From Heterostelium multicystogenum (taxonomy: Eukaryota; Evosea; Eumycetozoa; Acytosteliales; Acytosteliaceae): a stretch of DNA of 64,000 nt. The notes under the pieces are model-generated. The model saw only the letters and a program-made list of their open reading frames with translations. It had not been told where the DNA came from and searched no databases. The position numbers were made by a program, and so were the translations under genes. Below are positions 49,901 through 62,139 of the stretch, piece by piece (the first letter of the stretch is position 1; every line of letters starts with the position of its first letter). Where the stretch lies: contig RCNN01000495.1 of NCBI GenBank assembly GCA_003667245.1, positions 124,001 to 188,000 of the forward strand, in the 5' to 3' direction.

Positions 49901-50550
49901 GTCTGGGGTCATGAATCCAGTGAATTACTCTCATAAGAACCACATGCTTTATATGTTTCAGGAGTATTGGAACAATCTGAACTAAAAATAGTAGCAAGGG
50001 CATCAACACCAGGTGTTCCACCAGAGACCATAGCCTTAGCTCCCGGGAAATCCAGTAAATTACAACAATAATTTAGTTTGAAAAGATGTCTCGATGATTC
50101 ATAAACAGAGGTGCATGTTGGTACATTACTTTAAGAACAATAGAGAATGATTTTTAATATTTTGATTAACAATTAAAGAACCTAATTAAAATACTTACTA
50201 AGGTACACGCTCAAATGAACCCCAATTCTTTATTGGAAGAGGTGGATTTCCAAAGTTTGAAAATTATATTTTCCAATGCAACCATAATAGTATAGTTTGT
50301 AATAGTTGAAGCGCCTGTACAATCGTTTGTTGTTGCATATTGATATTTCATAATATTGGATCCTACAACGAATTTATGAGTGGCACCTGGAATAGAATAA
50401 CATTTCCAGTATAATATGCTGATGTTCGTATGATAATGCCAGTACATCCATCAGTATCATATCAGCTTCATAAATCCATTGTGCTCCAATAATATCGATT
50501 GTTAAAACAATCAATAAAAATATTGAAAGATTTCTAAGTATATTAATCAT
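43936..50550 (-). CDS. Large ComC-like surface protein with EGF and 16 fibronectin-like modules
   Basis: A cell-surface protein of about 2,000 residues, probably for adhesion or cell-cell signalling. The signal peptide starts at 50550 (MINILRNLSIFLLIVLTIDI). After an N-terminal region with paired cysteines comes an array of eight A-B pairs (about 49530 to 45200). A modules read ITFNYSAxxxPTSY, then PECSTTTSC, then PGSxYxIxVxAxN and GTS. B modules read GGVPxETxYTTQLNG, then GCxNI, LxCxIxGL and HNVTVxASNDG. Introns of about 55-75 bp separate some pairs (45257-45319, 45815-45889, 46395-46451); other pairs are fused. Next come an EGF domain (ECSQSCVHGTCNSNTGTCVC) and a ComC-supersandwich-like region (ISKRAILDGIPRMSS). 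Last are a transmembrane helix (GAIGVAVLVTVLV) and a basic tail, KKIQRKKH, ending at 43936. About 15 frame changes are present. Domain names follow pattern recognition. Confidence 0.8.
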
Positions 50551-52256
50551 TAAAATTAAATATACTTATTAAATAGTAATAATAATAATAACAAATAATA
50601 ATTAAAGAAAATATTTGAAGAAAATAGAAGAGAATTACTGTTGAAAATCGAACCATAACTATCCTATTTTAGATTAATTCGTAAAGATGGTCCATTTTAC
50701 AAAAATATAAAAAATATAAAAAATATAAACTAATCAATTAAAATAATAGTCCTGGAATCCAAATCATCTTAGATGTCAATAAGATTTCGACCTCTTCAAA
50801 ACCACCGCGGTATTAATTTACAACAATATGGATAGTTTTCCAAAAACAACCGTTCCGGTTTTTTAAAAGTTTTAAGATTTTTTTGAAAAAATCAATCGAT
50901 TTCGACCATGGTTTTTCTCTCTGACATCACCAGCTTTATGGTACAAAGGGACCCATGACATCAACTATATTTTATAAGATGTTATCCACCATGTTTTGTG
51001 ATAATTGTTTGATTTGTTGAATAACCGAAAAATCATTGAATGAAGTAGTCTCACAATGTTCTTGGCAATTTACCGAATTACAAGTAATCTAGTACCATTT
51101 GTCAATTTTCAAAATGTTACTATCAAAATGAGTATATACTTACTACATCTTAAAGATATATTGAATTGATATACTATACTATATGATAAGACAACCTGAT
51201 GAAAGTAGTAGACTCTGACAGTGTACACGGTATCGATGGCTTCCACAGTCAAAATAACTGTCAAATACACCCAGGTTTCGCATTTAAGAGAATGATTTTT
51301 CAGAAGAGTTTTTTTTATTTTGTTTTTTGTTTTTGGTTTTTTTGAGGGTATAGAGACCCAAATTCAAACTGTGGAATGGGGTGTGGAGCATTACATGTAA
51401 CATTGTATGGAAGATAATTATTTGTAAATCATCATCCAACCATCAATCAAATGAGATAGCGATAAAACAAAATCCAACCAATTAAGTTTAGCAACTCTGT
51501 ATATCCTTATTATTATTAAATAGAAATATTAGCATTGACTAGTATTTTCTTCATTTCTATCTTTGTAAAACAAAGGTTTCTACAATTAATTAGCTACCAA
51601 GTAGAAGATCTACATATTTTGTGTACACACCACAATAAGAAATTGAAATTTTAGTTTTTATATAAAAAATCTATTTATTTTTTCAAATATATATTTTTTT
51701 CAATTTTAATTTGGGTATATCCATTGTAAACAGAAAAACACACAAAATAGTTTACATAAAAGTAGATAGATTTAAAAAATAAAAACAAAAACTATTGCAC
51801 TCAAACAACAACAACAATAATAACTTTTAAATAAATATAGAAACAAAGAGAAAGAAAGAACAAAGAATAATTTGTACATAAAACTAAATATTTAATTATT
51901 CAAAATCATCCAACAACAACAACTACAGTGTTAAGAGACGATTTTATCTTTGCTGCTTCAATTCATTATAACAACATCTTTCACAATAATAATATTAGAC
52001 AATTTGAACCCCACTCAAACATCTACCATACCTTTTACTTTAGCTATTGGCATATGATTATTTATTAAAGTGTTTATCAATTATTTATTAATTAATAGAG
52101 TCTAAGTTTTAGTTAGTTATCGTTTTAAAGCTCTAATAAGTACAAGTTAAAGTAAAAATACAAGTCAAAGTAATTGCCCAGTAGTAATAATAGTAGTAAT
52201 AGTATAAGCGTATTCTTTGGAGAAGGATTTATTTATTTAAAACAGATTAGTATAGA
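50551..52256. other. Divergent intergenic region
   Basis: AT-rich region between divergent genes, with a TTTTTTATTTTG-type tract near 51310 and A/T runs near 51660-51720. It probably contains both promoters. No gene found. Confidence 0.4.
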
Positions 52257-53144
<888 letters not shown>

Positions 53145-55566
53145 ATTAAGATGAGAGTACCACAACAATAAAGGTAATCGTTTAAAATGCATTTTTGATA
53201 AATATATATAGCCAACAATCATAATGTTCAATGTTGTTACAATTGAGTAATGACAATTGTAACATCTTTCACATGTGATATAATAAATAGTACATTAGGT
53301 GTTTTTTTTTTTCAAGCAACCAACTAGTACCAGAATTTGATCCAACTTATTTGAATCCAAATCATTTCATTCATTAAATTGATACAACAACTACTCAACA
53401 GATGACAACATTTAGTGCAGCTATAAATTATAAATAACTCATTAGCTAATGACTTTAGATAGTAAGTCATCTAAGAAATTTGATGGATAGGATAGGAGAG
53501 GATATGATATCATTTATTTCATTTGTCGCTGGTTTTGCCAGAGATAATTATAGATACTACTGACTATTTTAGAAATGAAAGGATAATTGATTTAAAGTTA
53601 GAGATAATAATAAAACAATACTTGTATCGCGAGAGGTGTTTGTTCCAACAAGCACATGCAAAAGCTTATGCTTTCCTCTGCATTGTTGATTTCCACCACC
53701 ACCACAAGTTGTCAACTTACATGTAGTGTTGATTGATGTTGGCTTGTTTTATATAGTCTAATCTAAAACTATCGATTTTTGGTGATTGAACATACTGGAA
53801 ATTAATGAGAGATAGAAGTGTGAGTAATGAAGATAGTTGTCTTTTTTTTGATCTATTGATTAAACCTAGCTCAACACAAATCATTATTTTTAAAGAAAGA
53901 TTAAAAAACAAATCAATCCAGGAGGAGTTTATTTGCAAAATGGATTGCATCGGTTGTTGTGTGATCTTGAGTGTGGTGTGTAGTAGAGTGGGTCAGGTGT
54001 TCCTAATTTATGTTTTCATGATCGATTGATTTTTGAGACATTTCAAAAATGGTAATATACATACATAGAGTTATACAATCACATTGGATGTGTGGCTGAT
54101 TATCAAATCATGAGAAGTATTGTTTCTTTGTCATTAGAGGTAATATTGATTTTAAGGAATATTAAATATCAATACTAATGAATCCACCATGCATGTAGTA
54201 CCATTTGAATTGAAGTGTTTCTATATTCATACACACCGAGCAATTGTTAAGATAGTCTTCGCTTTAAGGTAGTGACACATCTAAATTGAATTGATCTTTA
54301 CAATAAATATTGGTTGGGGGTACCTAGAGGTAAGGTTAGGTAAGGTAAGGTGATGTTGAGATAGGTATGGATCATAGGATTTTATTCATATAATGTAGAT
54401 ATCTATCATGCACAAATCATGTTCGACCATTTAAATAAACAACATTTTGAATTTATAATATATTAATATAAAAAATTTTATCTGGAGTTCTCATGTATGC
54501 AAAACAATCGATCACCTTCTATAAATATTAACCAAACTTGTCACCAAATAAACAAATATATATATCATATAAATAAAGATAATAATCAAATTCATCAGAC
54601 AGTTTATTCATTTTAGAACTTAATAAAATCCTATTATCAAAGGTAATACAAACAAATACAAAATAATCAACCAACAAACAAAATATAACCAGTATGAATA
54701 CTTGTTTTCCAATTAAGTCCTAACCTCACCTCCATATGCCATACATCTTCAGCTACATTTTGATCAATTTTAATCATTTTCTATTTGTTTATATAAAAAT
54801 ATTATTAACTTAATATAATCATCTTAAATCTATTTTTACATCAAAATAATAAACCATATATAATCAATCAATAAATAAATCACTACTCCATCAATCAAAC
54901 CTCTTTAAATTTATAAGAGTATAGGTTATAATAATATTTATTTTTAAACAAACAGCTCTTATTTAAAATAAAAACAAAAACCTTCAATACTATAAAATAG
55001 CATTTAAACCTTCCCCTCACACTCACTCACTACAAATATTACTCTGACCCACCACGGATATCCAAAATCTAAACTGATCAACACCCACCTATATATATTT
55101 ATTGATTAAAATCAAACCACACTTCTCTACAACTTTTTATATCTTATTTTGATATAGATTATTTGATTACTATATCAAGTAGGGTATTCCTAACTACTTA
55201 CTTGCACCTGACTGACAGCTGTCTTGACTATCAATTTTCGTTCATTAACATTCATACACTTTTAAAATAATTCAATACATGTTTGTTTAAACAGCTGTCT
55301 GCTTTTGGGTAAAATCATAATAATTTACTTAACTAATCACCAAATAATAATAACTACAACTACTACTCTTTATTTAAAATAATTTCCATTTTTAACCAAC
55401 AACCAACAACCAACAACCAACTATCAAGACTGAAACAATTAAAATCCATTGTTCTTAATAGTTTAGAATTAGCCATATTTTTATTTCTTTTGATAGTTGA
55501 TATTTTTGGTTGTGTCCAAAAAAGGTGAAACTCTTCTAACAATTTAGCTTAATAGAATTGTAGAAA
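53145..55566. other. Long intergenic region
   Basis: AT-rich, 2.4 kb. It starts with the hairpin at 53235-53264. A GGTAA repeat lies near 54325-54350. ORFs at 53523-53726 and 53805-54029 show no coding character. The last few hundred bases are probably the ATP-grasp gene promoter and leader. Confidence 0.4.
53235..53264. terminator. Perfect 11-bp hairpin downstream of Rab gene
   Basis: TGTTACAATTG (53235-53245) and CAATTGTAACA (53254-53264) pair perfectly around an 8-nt loop, about 90 bp after the Rab stop codon. It could be a 3' UTR structure or a processing signal; terminator is a tentative label. Confidence 0.35.
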
Positions 55567-56770
55567 ATGACAATCAATTCCAAAAACTATTTCTCAAACT
55601 CTCATAGCTACAGAACAAAGAGAATATGTTTTGTCACTAGCAAACTTCACCCAAATCTCGATGAAGACGACCACATCATGGTTAAATACGCTTCCAGTTC
55701 ATATGAATGTGAAATTTGTGTTTGGGAAGACAGTGAAGTTCAATGGCAATCCTATGATTTGTTGATCATTCGTTCAGTATGGGACTATGTTCACAAGTTT
55801 GAGCAATTCAAGAGATGGATGAAAAAGATCGAACTTTTAGGTGTCCAGGTTCTCAATGATTTCAAAATAATTCGTTGGAATTGGAATAAGAACTATCTCA
55901 AAGAGTTGGAGCAGAATGGTGTTTCAATTGTTCCTAGCTTATTCATTGAAAAAACAGTAAAGCCTAAATCATTGTTCCAATACGCTCAAGAAGGAATTCA
56001 AATGAAAAAGTTTAACAAAGATCAATTTAAATTCGTATTAAAGCCATGTGTGGGTGCAAGTAGCTATGGAACCTACCAATTCAATCTTGAAAACTGGTCC
56101 GACTATCAAACTGAGTTCACAAATCTCATTAAGGTATCAGATATGATTATTCAGCCTTTTGTTGAAACGATTCAATCAGAAGGTGAAACTTCTTTCATTT
56201 TCTTTAACAAGAAATTTTCCCATTCCATCGTCAAACATCCATCCAAAGATGACTTTAGAGTTCAAGAAAATTTTGGTGGAACCTATGAAAGAAATAAGAA
56301 TCTCTTACAAGATGAAATTGATATTGCCCAATCGATTATGGATTATGTTGGAAAGAAAGGAAGAATATTATATACTAGAATAGATATGGTATGTAGAAAT
56401 TATTTATTTCCTCTTATTATTATAACAAAAAAATATATATGGAATACTTATATTATATGAATAATGTTACTTTTAGTTGAGATATAATAATCAATTATGT
56501 TTGAGTGAATGTGAATTGTTTGAACCAACTTTATATTTCCAAAACGACGAGAAGCTTGCCAAGAAATTTGTCTCAATGATTGCCGAGAATATTAGTAAAC
56601 CATCAGATCGTTTAGTTTCAGTGACCAGCAATGGATTGTTAGATCCAAATATGATGGTGTCTGGTTCAGAGGTGGTAATATCTCAGCGTGTCAGAGCAAA
56701 GTCATCTCCTTTGTTACAAGGATTAGATGAATTAATGACAATCACCAAAATTAGAAATATTGCGATATAA
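55567..56770 (+). CDS. ATP-grasp ligase-like protein
   Basis: An ATP-grasp superfamily protein, resembling bacterial RimK/glutathione-synthetase-like ligases that join a carboxylate to an amine or thiol. The substrate is unknown. Exons are 55567-56388 and 56477-56770, spliced in phase (GTATGT to TTTTAG), 371 residues. The N-terminal region has KRICFVTSKLHPNLDEDDH and YDLLIIRSVWDYVHKFEQF, the substrate-side fold of this group. The ATP-binding core has FKFVLKPCVGASSYGTY with the conserved Lys and a Gly/Ala/Ser loop, then IQPFVETIQSEGETSFIFFN. The metal-binding end is RIDMLRYNNQLCLSECELFE, with the Asp and Glu of the fold, and then EPTLYF. The frame is intact throughout, unlike many neighbours. 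Confidence 0.8.
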
Positions 56771-57169
56771 TTTTATATTTTTAATTGAAGTGGTAGTAAT
56801 AGTAGTAGTAGTAGTTTATTATAGTATATTTAATTTAATTTAATTGTATAAATCCAATTTTAGTTTAGTTTTAAAAAACAAAAAAAGCAATAGTTCACAC
56901 CCTTTAATAATAATAATGTTATTTTAAAATGTTTTAATAATAAATAAAAGTAATATTAATTTTTTAGTAAATACAAACTCTCTCTTTGTTTATGTTTTAA
57001 AAGAATTCGAAGCAGTGTTTTTGACATTCCATGAGTAGAACTAATTACCACGCAATTTTATAAATTTTTATTGATTGATTTTTTTGAATTTTTAAATTAA
57101 TTAAGTTTTTCCTTAAAAGCATTTACAATTAAGTTGTCAGTAGCTTTTTTGGAGAGATAGATAGAAAAG
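56771..57169. other. Intergenic spacer
   Basis: AT-rich spacer between tandem genes with a TAGTAGTAGTAG repeat near 56800. It presumably holds the glutaredoxin promoter. No other feature. Confidence 0.4.
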
Positions 57170-57939
57170 ATGTCGACTACAGTTAATACCTTAGAACAGT
57201 TGAATGAACAACTTTCAAATAATAGATTTGTAGTATTAGATTTCTGGGCAGATTGGTCAAAGCCATGCATTTCAATGAACTCAATTGTAGATCAATTGGC
57301 TGTTCAATGCCCAAAGTTAAAGTTTATAAAGGTAAGCTAAAGCAACTAGAATAGTAAATAGTGTACATTCATATTAATCAACAACATATTGTTTAGATTG
57401 AAGCAGAGAAAACAACAGATATTTCATTAAAGTACGATATTAAATCAGTACCTGCTTTCTTCTTTATCAAGGAAAAGAATGTTGTTGATACATTGGTAGG
57501 TGCTGATCCATCAGCTTTAACAATGAAGTCTTTGCAATTCCATGGTAAGGCTGACGATGGAAAGGACTCAGCCGCCGCTGCTACACCATCTGCAGAGGTA
57601 TTGGGTCGTATCAAAGAGCAAGAGGAAGAAGAAAAGAAGAAATTGAAAGAAAGATTACATTCATTGATCAACCAAGAACCAGTTATGTTGTTTATGAAAG
57701 GAACACCAGAGGCTCCACAGTGTGGATTCAGCTCAAAGACTGTAGCAATTCTCAACAAAGACGGATTTAAATTTGGTTCATTCAACATCTTGGCTGACCC
57801 AGCAGTACGTGAAGGTCTTAAGGAATATTCCAACTGGAAGACATATCCACAATTATATATCAATGGAAGTTTAGTAGGTGGATACGATATTGTTAAGGAG
57901 ATGCACGAAGAGGGTGAATTGGTTTCACTCAAGCCATAA
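57170..57939 (+). CDS. glrx3: Glutaredoxin 3 (monothiol, thioredoxin-glutaredoxin fusion)
   Basis: A cytosolic monothiol glutaredoxin of the Grx3/PICOT type, which binds a 2Fe-2S cluster with glutathione and serves in iron delivery and sensing. Exons are 57170-57331 and 57397-57939, in phase, about 234 residues with an intact frame. The thioredoxin-like N-domain (about 1-110) has VVLDFWADWSKPCISMN, with only one cysteine at the usual active site, so it is not a dithiol oxidoreductase. A charged linker (EQEEEEKKKLKERLHSL) leads to one glutaredoxin domain: MLFMKGTPEAPQCGFSSKTV with the CGFS motif, WKTYPQLYINGSLVGGYDIV. Vertebrate Grx3 has two such domains; one, as here, is found in yeasts and many protists. 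Confidence 0.93.
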
Positions 57940-58132
57940 ATAATAACAACTCAAATAATAGCAATACAAGTTTTATAATTCCATAATTTATTTCATTTTA
58001 TTATCTTCATTTTTATGTTTACTAGTATGCTCTATAAATTTAATCTATATATCTATATATATATATATTCTATGGTTGAGTTCTATAGAGATAGTATATT
58101 GTTATATTGTTTGTTGTTTTCCATTTTATAAA

Positions 58133-59109
58133 TTATAGTGAAGTTGTTTCGCCAACCGAACATATTGGAATTAAATTACATAACGAATCCATTAATTCAC
58201 CAAATATCTCTTTGGGATATGATTTCTTGAGATTCCTTAGCATGAACGGTATAGGTTGCTTATATTCATTATTCCTCAAGCCAGGTATGTTAAAGGTGGG
58301 TTCACATATTAAAGAGGAAAACTTTTGATTCAGAATATGATTGTTGTAATTGATAGGGTAAGGTTGGTGTGTGACTACTTTGCAAGATGAGAAAAAGGTG
58401 GATAGCTGTGAGTTATAGTAAGGGAAACTTGATTCCCAGTTGGAATGGATAGTTGGGTATATTGTTATCAGAGGTGCAGATGTTGTTGGATTAGAATTAA
58501 AATGTGAAAGTGAAGAATAGCTAGAAGTTGACACTGTGTAAGAAGAGGAGGAGTATCCTGATGAAGAAGTTGTGGTGGTTGTTGTTGTGGTAGTTGTTGT
58601 GCGAATAGTGTGCTGAGGAATCGTGGACGGAAGCATCAACATGCTAAGTGTTCCCATGAAAACTAAAAGAGCAAAAATAACTTGATCTTGAAAAATCGGA
58701 GTGAGAATAGATGGGTGGGAGATTTTTAAGTGCTCCTTTACGCTGAAGTTTTGATTACACAATAGTGAAGCTGGGAAGGAGAAAGATTATAGACTCTTTG
58801 ACAAATTGTGCAGTACCATTTATTGCACTTTCCAATCCACTCACATAGACACTTGACATGAACATGCTGTTGGGTACCTTTACAGGCACAAGGACGAACC
58901 AATCTATTACCAATATCTTTTCTCTTTCTTTTTGATTGATAAACTGGTGTCAACTCCAAATATCCACCTAAATCAGATGATGATTTCTGAGTATCTGAAA
59001 ATAACTCTGCTCCATTAGAATCCTCTTCGTCAGATGATTCAGCTTTCTTTGCTACAGGGATATCCAACACTTCCAATTCCTCCAAACAAAATCTACATTC
59101 AATTAACAT
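58133..59109 (-). CDS. RING-CH (MARCH-type) membrane E3 ligase-like protein
   Basis: A probable RING-CH E3 ubiquitin ligase. The start at 59109 reads MLIECRFCLEELEVL. The variant RING is split by an acidic Ser-rich insert: C-X2-C, then RPCACKGTQQHVHVKCLCEW, then WYCTICQRVY, giving the C4HC3 order typical of MARCH proteins. A frame change near 58770 joins this to SLLCNQNFSVKEHLKISHP and a single hydrophobic segment (VIFALLVFMGTLSMLMLP), probably a membrane anchor. A Thr/Ser-rich region and a tail ending SVGETTSL at 58133 follow. MARCH proteins usually have two membrane helices; only one is evident here. Substrates are unknown. Confidence 0.8.
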
Positions 59110-61200
59110 TTTAAAAAATTTACAACATAAAAGATATTATATATAAAATGAACTATTTATTGGCTCACTAAGTGCAATTTAATTAAATAAAATATTGATT
59201 ATTAGGAATGAAATACTATATATATATATACAATTGAATAAATATTCTATTAGTTATTTAGATTGTTTATTCATTTAGAAAAAATATTATTGAGTTGGAA
59301 ACAGATAAATAAAATTAGAATGAAAAATAATAATGGATTTGATTGATTGAAATGGATTGATATTATTAAATTAATTCGTTGATAGTATAGGTATATGTTG
59401 GGGTGAGTGTAGATAAGATATTTTGGTAAACTAATATTAATAGATATTATAAAGTTTTGATTGATTGATTTACTGCATAAATTAATATTCCCTATTATTG
59501 ATGCACTTCCTGATAATACTAGTTAAAATGAGATATTATGTCTGCTATTTCTGCTACTGCTGATTATTTTTTGAAGAAAATAATATAAAGAAAAGGTGTG
59601 TGTTATTGGTGTATGTGGGTAATCAAAATTGTGAACTAGCTAGAAGTATAATATAATATATCATTTAAAAAATAAATAAATATGTAATTTGAAATATCAG
59701 CTGAACAATAAAGCTGTCACCAACAAAATGATATAACAAATTTAATTTTAGAATAGTACAATAATGTAATTCCTTACAAACAATAATAGAAATAGAAATA
59801 TGGTATCAATTTCAGTAACAATATGTATGAAAATTAATTTTAATATCTAAAATAAATAAATAATATATATATTAATATTAATGTAGAGATATATTGTATA
59901 CGAATAAAATTAATATTGTGTGTGGATGGAATAGAATAGAATTGTATTTTTGAAACAGTTTGGTTTGCTTTTTTGGTGTCTACAAAAGCCATTCAAACGA
60001 CAACAACACTCCCAACATCAAACAATATCTTATAATTATTATTTAAATTAAAAAACAAAAATTCATTTTATTACTTTGTGTGTTGGGTTTATAGTGTTGT
60101 GTTATTGCTAATGTTGCTATCGTTGCTGTTGGTGTTGATGTTTTTTTGTCAGTATCATGTTGTTGGTAATGTATGGTATTGTATTGTTGCCAGTATGGAT
60201 ACATAAATGTAATACCATTCATTCAATTGTCACATCAACCTTACAATAACAATAATCCCACATACTAAGGGATAGCTTGCATGTACTATTTCAAAGAACA
60301 AAAATAAAAAATAACCCCTCTTAGAGAGCAAAGGGTAGGGTTAGTCGTCATAGTATTTCCTCTAAAAAATCTCTGTAGATTTTACCCCAATTGGTTGGTT
60401 GGAAGTGCTGTAGACGAAAACTAAAAGAAAAACACTATATTCCTAATACAGTAGCACTCATTGCAAAGTGCAAGTTCAACATATATTTATTTTACAAGAT
60501 CTGCAAAATCATTGTATTCCGATGCTTTATTTGTCATTTCCATATTATTTTCATTTGAATTATTTTTTAGATCTACAAACGTCGAAACTCATACATGTAT
60601 ATATTTCATTATTTTCACTCTAGAATTCTATTTTGGAAATTTGTAATAGATACAAAATACAATAATAATAACATTTGTATTTTATCAAATATGTTTTTTC
60701 ATTCTAAACAAAATAGTTGTGAAGGTAATATTATATTTTTTTGATTTGGCTAAATCAAATGTTATTATAGCATGATAATTATAATTATTGGAGGTATTAA
60801 TCAAATAATAGATTATAGAATATTATTAATCACTAATAAACTTGAGTAATAATCCGTTAGAATTTATTGTTAATAATTTTTTGAAGCTCAATTCATATGA
60901 AAATAATGAAATGAATAGAATTGACCATTTTAGAAAATGAAGATGATTATAAATATGGTCTTTTTTATGAAAACTATATTGTTTTCTCTTGAAAAAATTC
61001 CATTATACTTCCTATGAAAAGTAAAGTAGACCTAAATACGCAGTTTCCTTTAATCTTAACTAATGTAATGACTAATAAATTATTCAAATCAAATTAAATT
61101 CCTATTTTAAATCTTGAAAATAAATAACTGAATGATTTAATTAACTTAAAATGATTCAGAGATAAATATCTCATTAAAAATAACTATTTTTAAACTGCTC

Positions 61201-61226
61201 TACTTATGAGAATGTTATCATAAGTA
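61201..61226. repeat. Perfect 9-bp inverted repeat
   Basis: TACTTATGA (61201-61209) and TCATAAGTA (61218-61226) flank an 8-nt loop. It lies in an otherwise featureless spacer. Confidence 0.5.
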
Positions 61227-61659
61227 TTGTGGGGATGGTCGGAAACTTCAGATGGTTGTATAAATGGCATGTTTCAAAACAAATAAACAAGTGAACCACC
61301 AAACAATTCAAGTATTTTAAAAGAGAATATATAAAGATAATAATTGTTTGAATTGCGAATAGATACTTATATTAAATTTCTCTAAAATCTTCAATGATTT
61401 CATATAAATTTCCACATAAAGAGTTTGATTGCTAATACACAAAAGTCAAAAACAAAGAAATCTTTTGGAAAGCTCAGAGGAATCAATCACCATTTGGTGA
61501 AATTTTGTTGTTTTTAGCTTTTGAAATCTCAAATTAATATTAAAAAGTGCTTCTATTCTTTGTTTGTGAAATGAATATTTGGTGGTCGTGGGGGGTTCAA
61601 GTGGGAGCCACTGACTCTAGTGTGTTTGTTGTTCACAAAATTGTCAAAGTACCTAAAAA

Positions 61660-61700
61660 CAACCAAACAACCAAACAACCAAATAACCAAACAAACACTA
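61660..61700. repeat. CAAC/CAAA simple repeat
   Basis: AACCAAAC-type units repeated several times in the leader region upstream of the Cbl-like gene. Confidence 0.6.
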
Positions 61701-62000
61701 AAATAAGATAAGAAGCAGAGTAGAGTAGACAGATAACTCTACGCATCGAACCACCTTTGCCTTCTTCTTCTTCTGACCAAAGATTTCTATCTTTTAGTTT
61801 CTACTTTTTCTTTATTTCCAAACTATAGCTTTACAATATCTAGATAGCATGTCAAGTTCAAACCCAGGATAACGATATCAACAGAACAGCCAAACCAACC
61901 AAAACTCTATAATATTAATATTAATCTTAGATATTTTATTTTTTTTTTTAAAAATATTATTGCTCTAAAGATTAATGCTATTTACATTAATATAGGGAGG

Positions 62001-62087
62001 ATGATGTCGACACCACATTCTTCTGCCTCTACCAATGGTAGAACTTCTAATAACAGTAATAATAACAATCTAAATAGTAATAATAAC

Positions 62088-62139
<52 letters not shown>

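Larger units (their letters stand above)
59110..62000. other. Long intergenic region
   Basis: About 2.9 kb of AT-rich sequence with no supported gene. It contains a short perfect hairpin (61201-61226), ATATATATATA near 59215 and an ACAACCAAACAACCAAAC repeat (about 61660-61700). The part after 61700, with a TTTTTTTTTT run near 61940, is likely leader and promoter for the Cbl-like gene. Confidence 0.4.

Noticed and set aside
53523..54029. Open frames on both strands
   Set aside because: They overlap each other, have spacer composition and no recognisable content.
61592..61610. GGTTCAAGTGGGAGCCAC resembling a tRNA T arm
   Set aside because: No other tRNA element around it.
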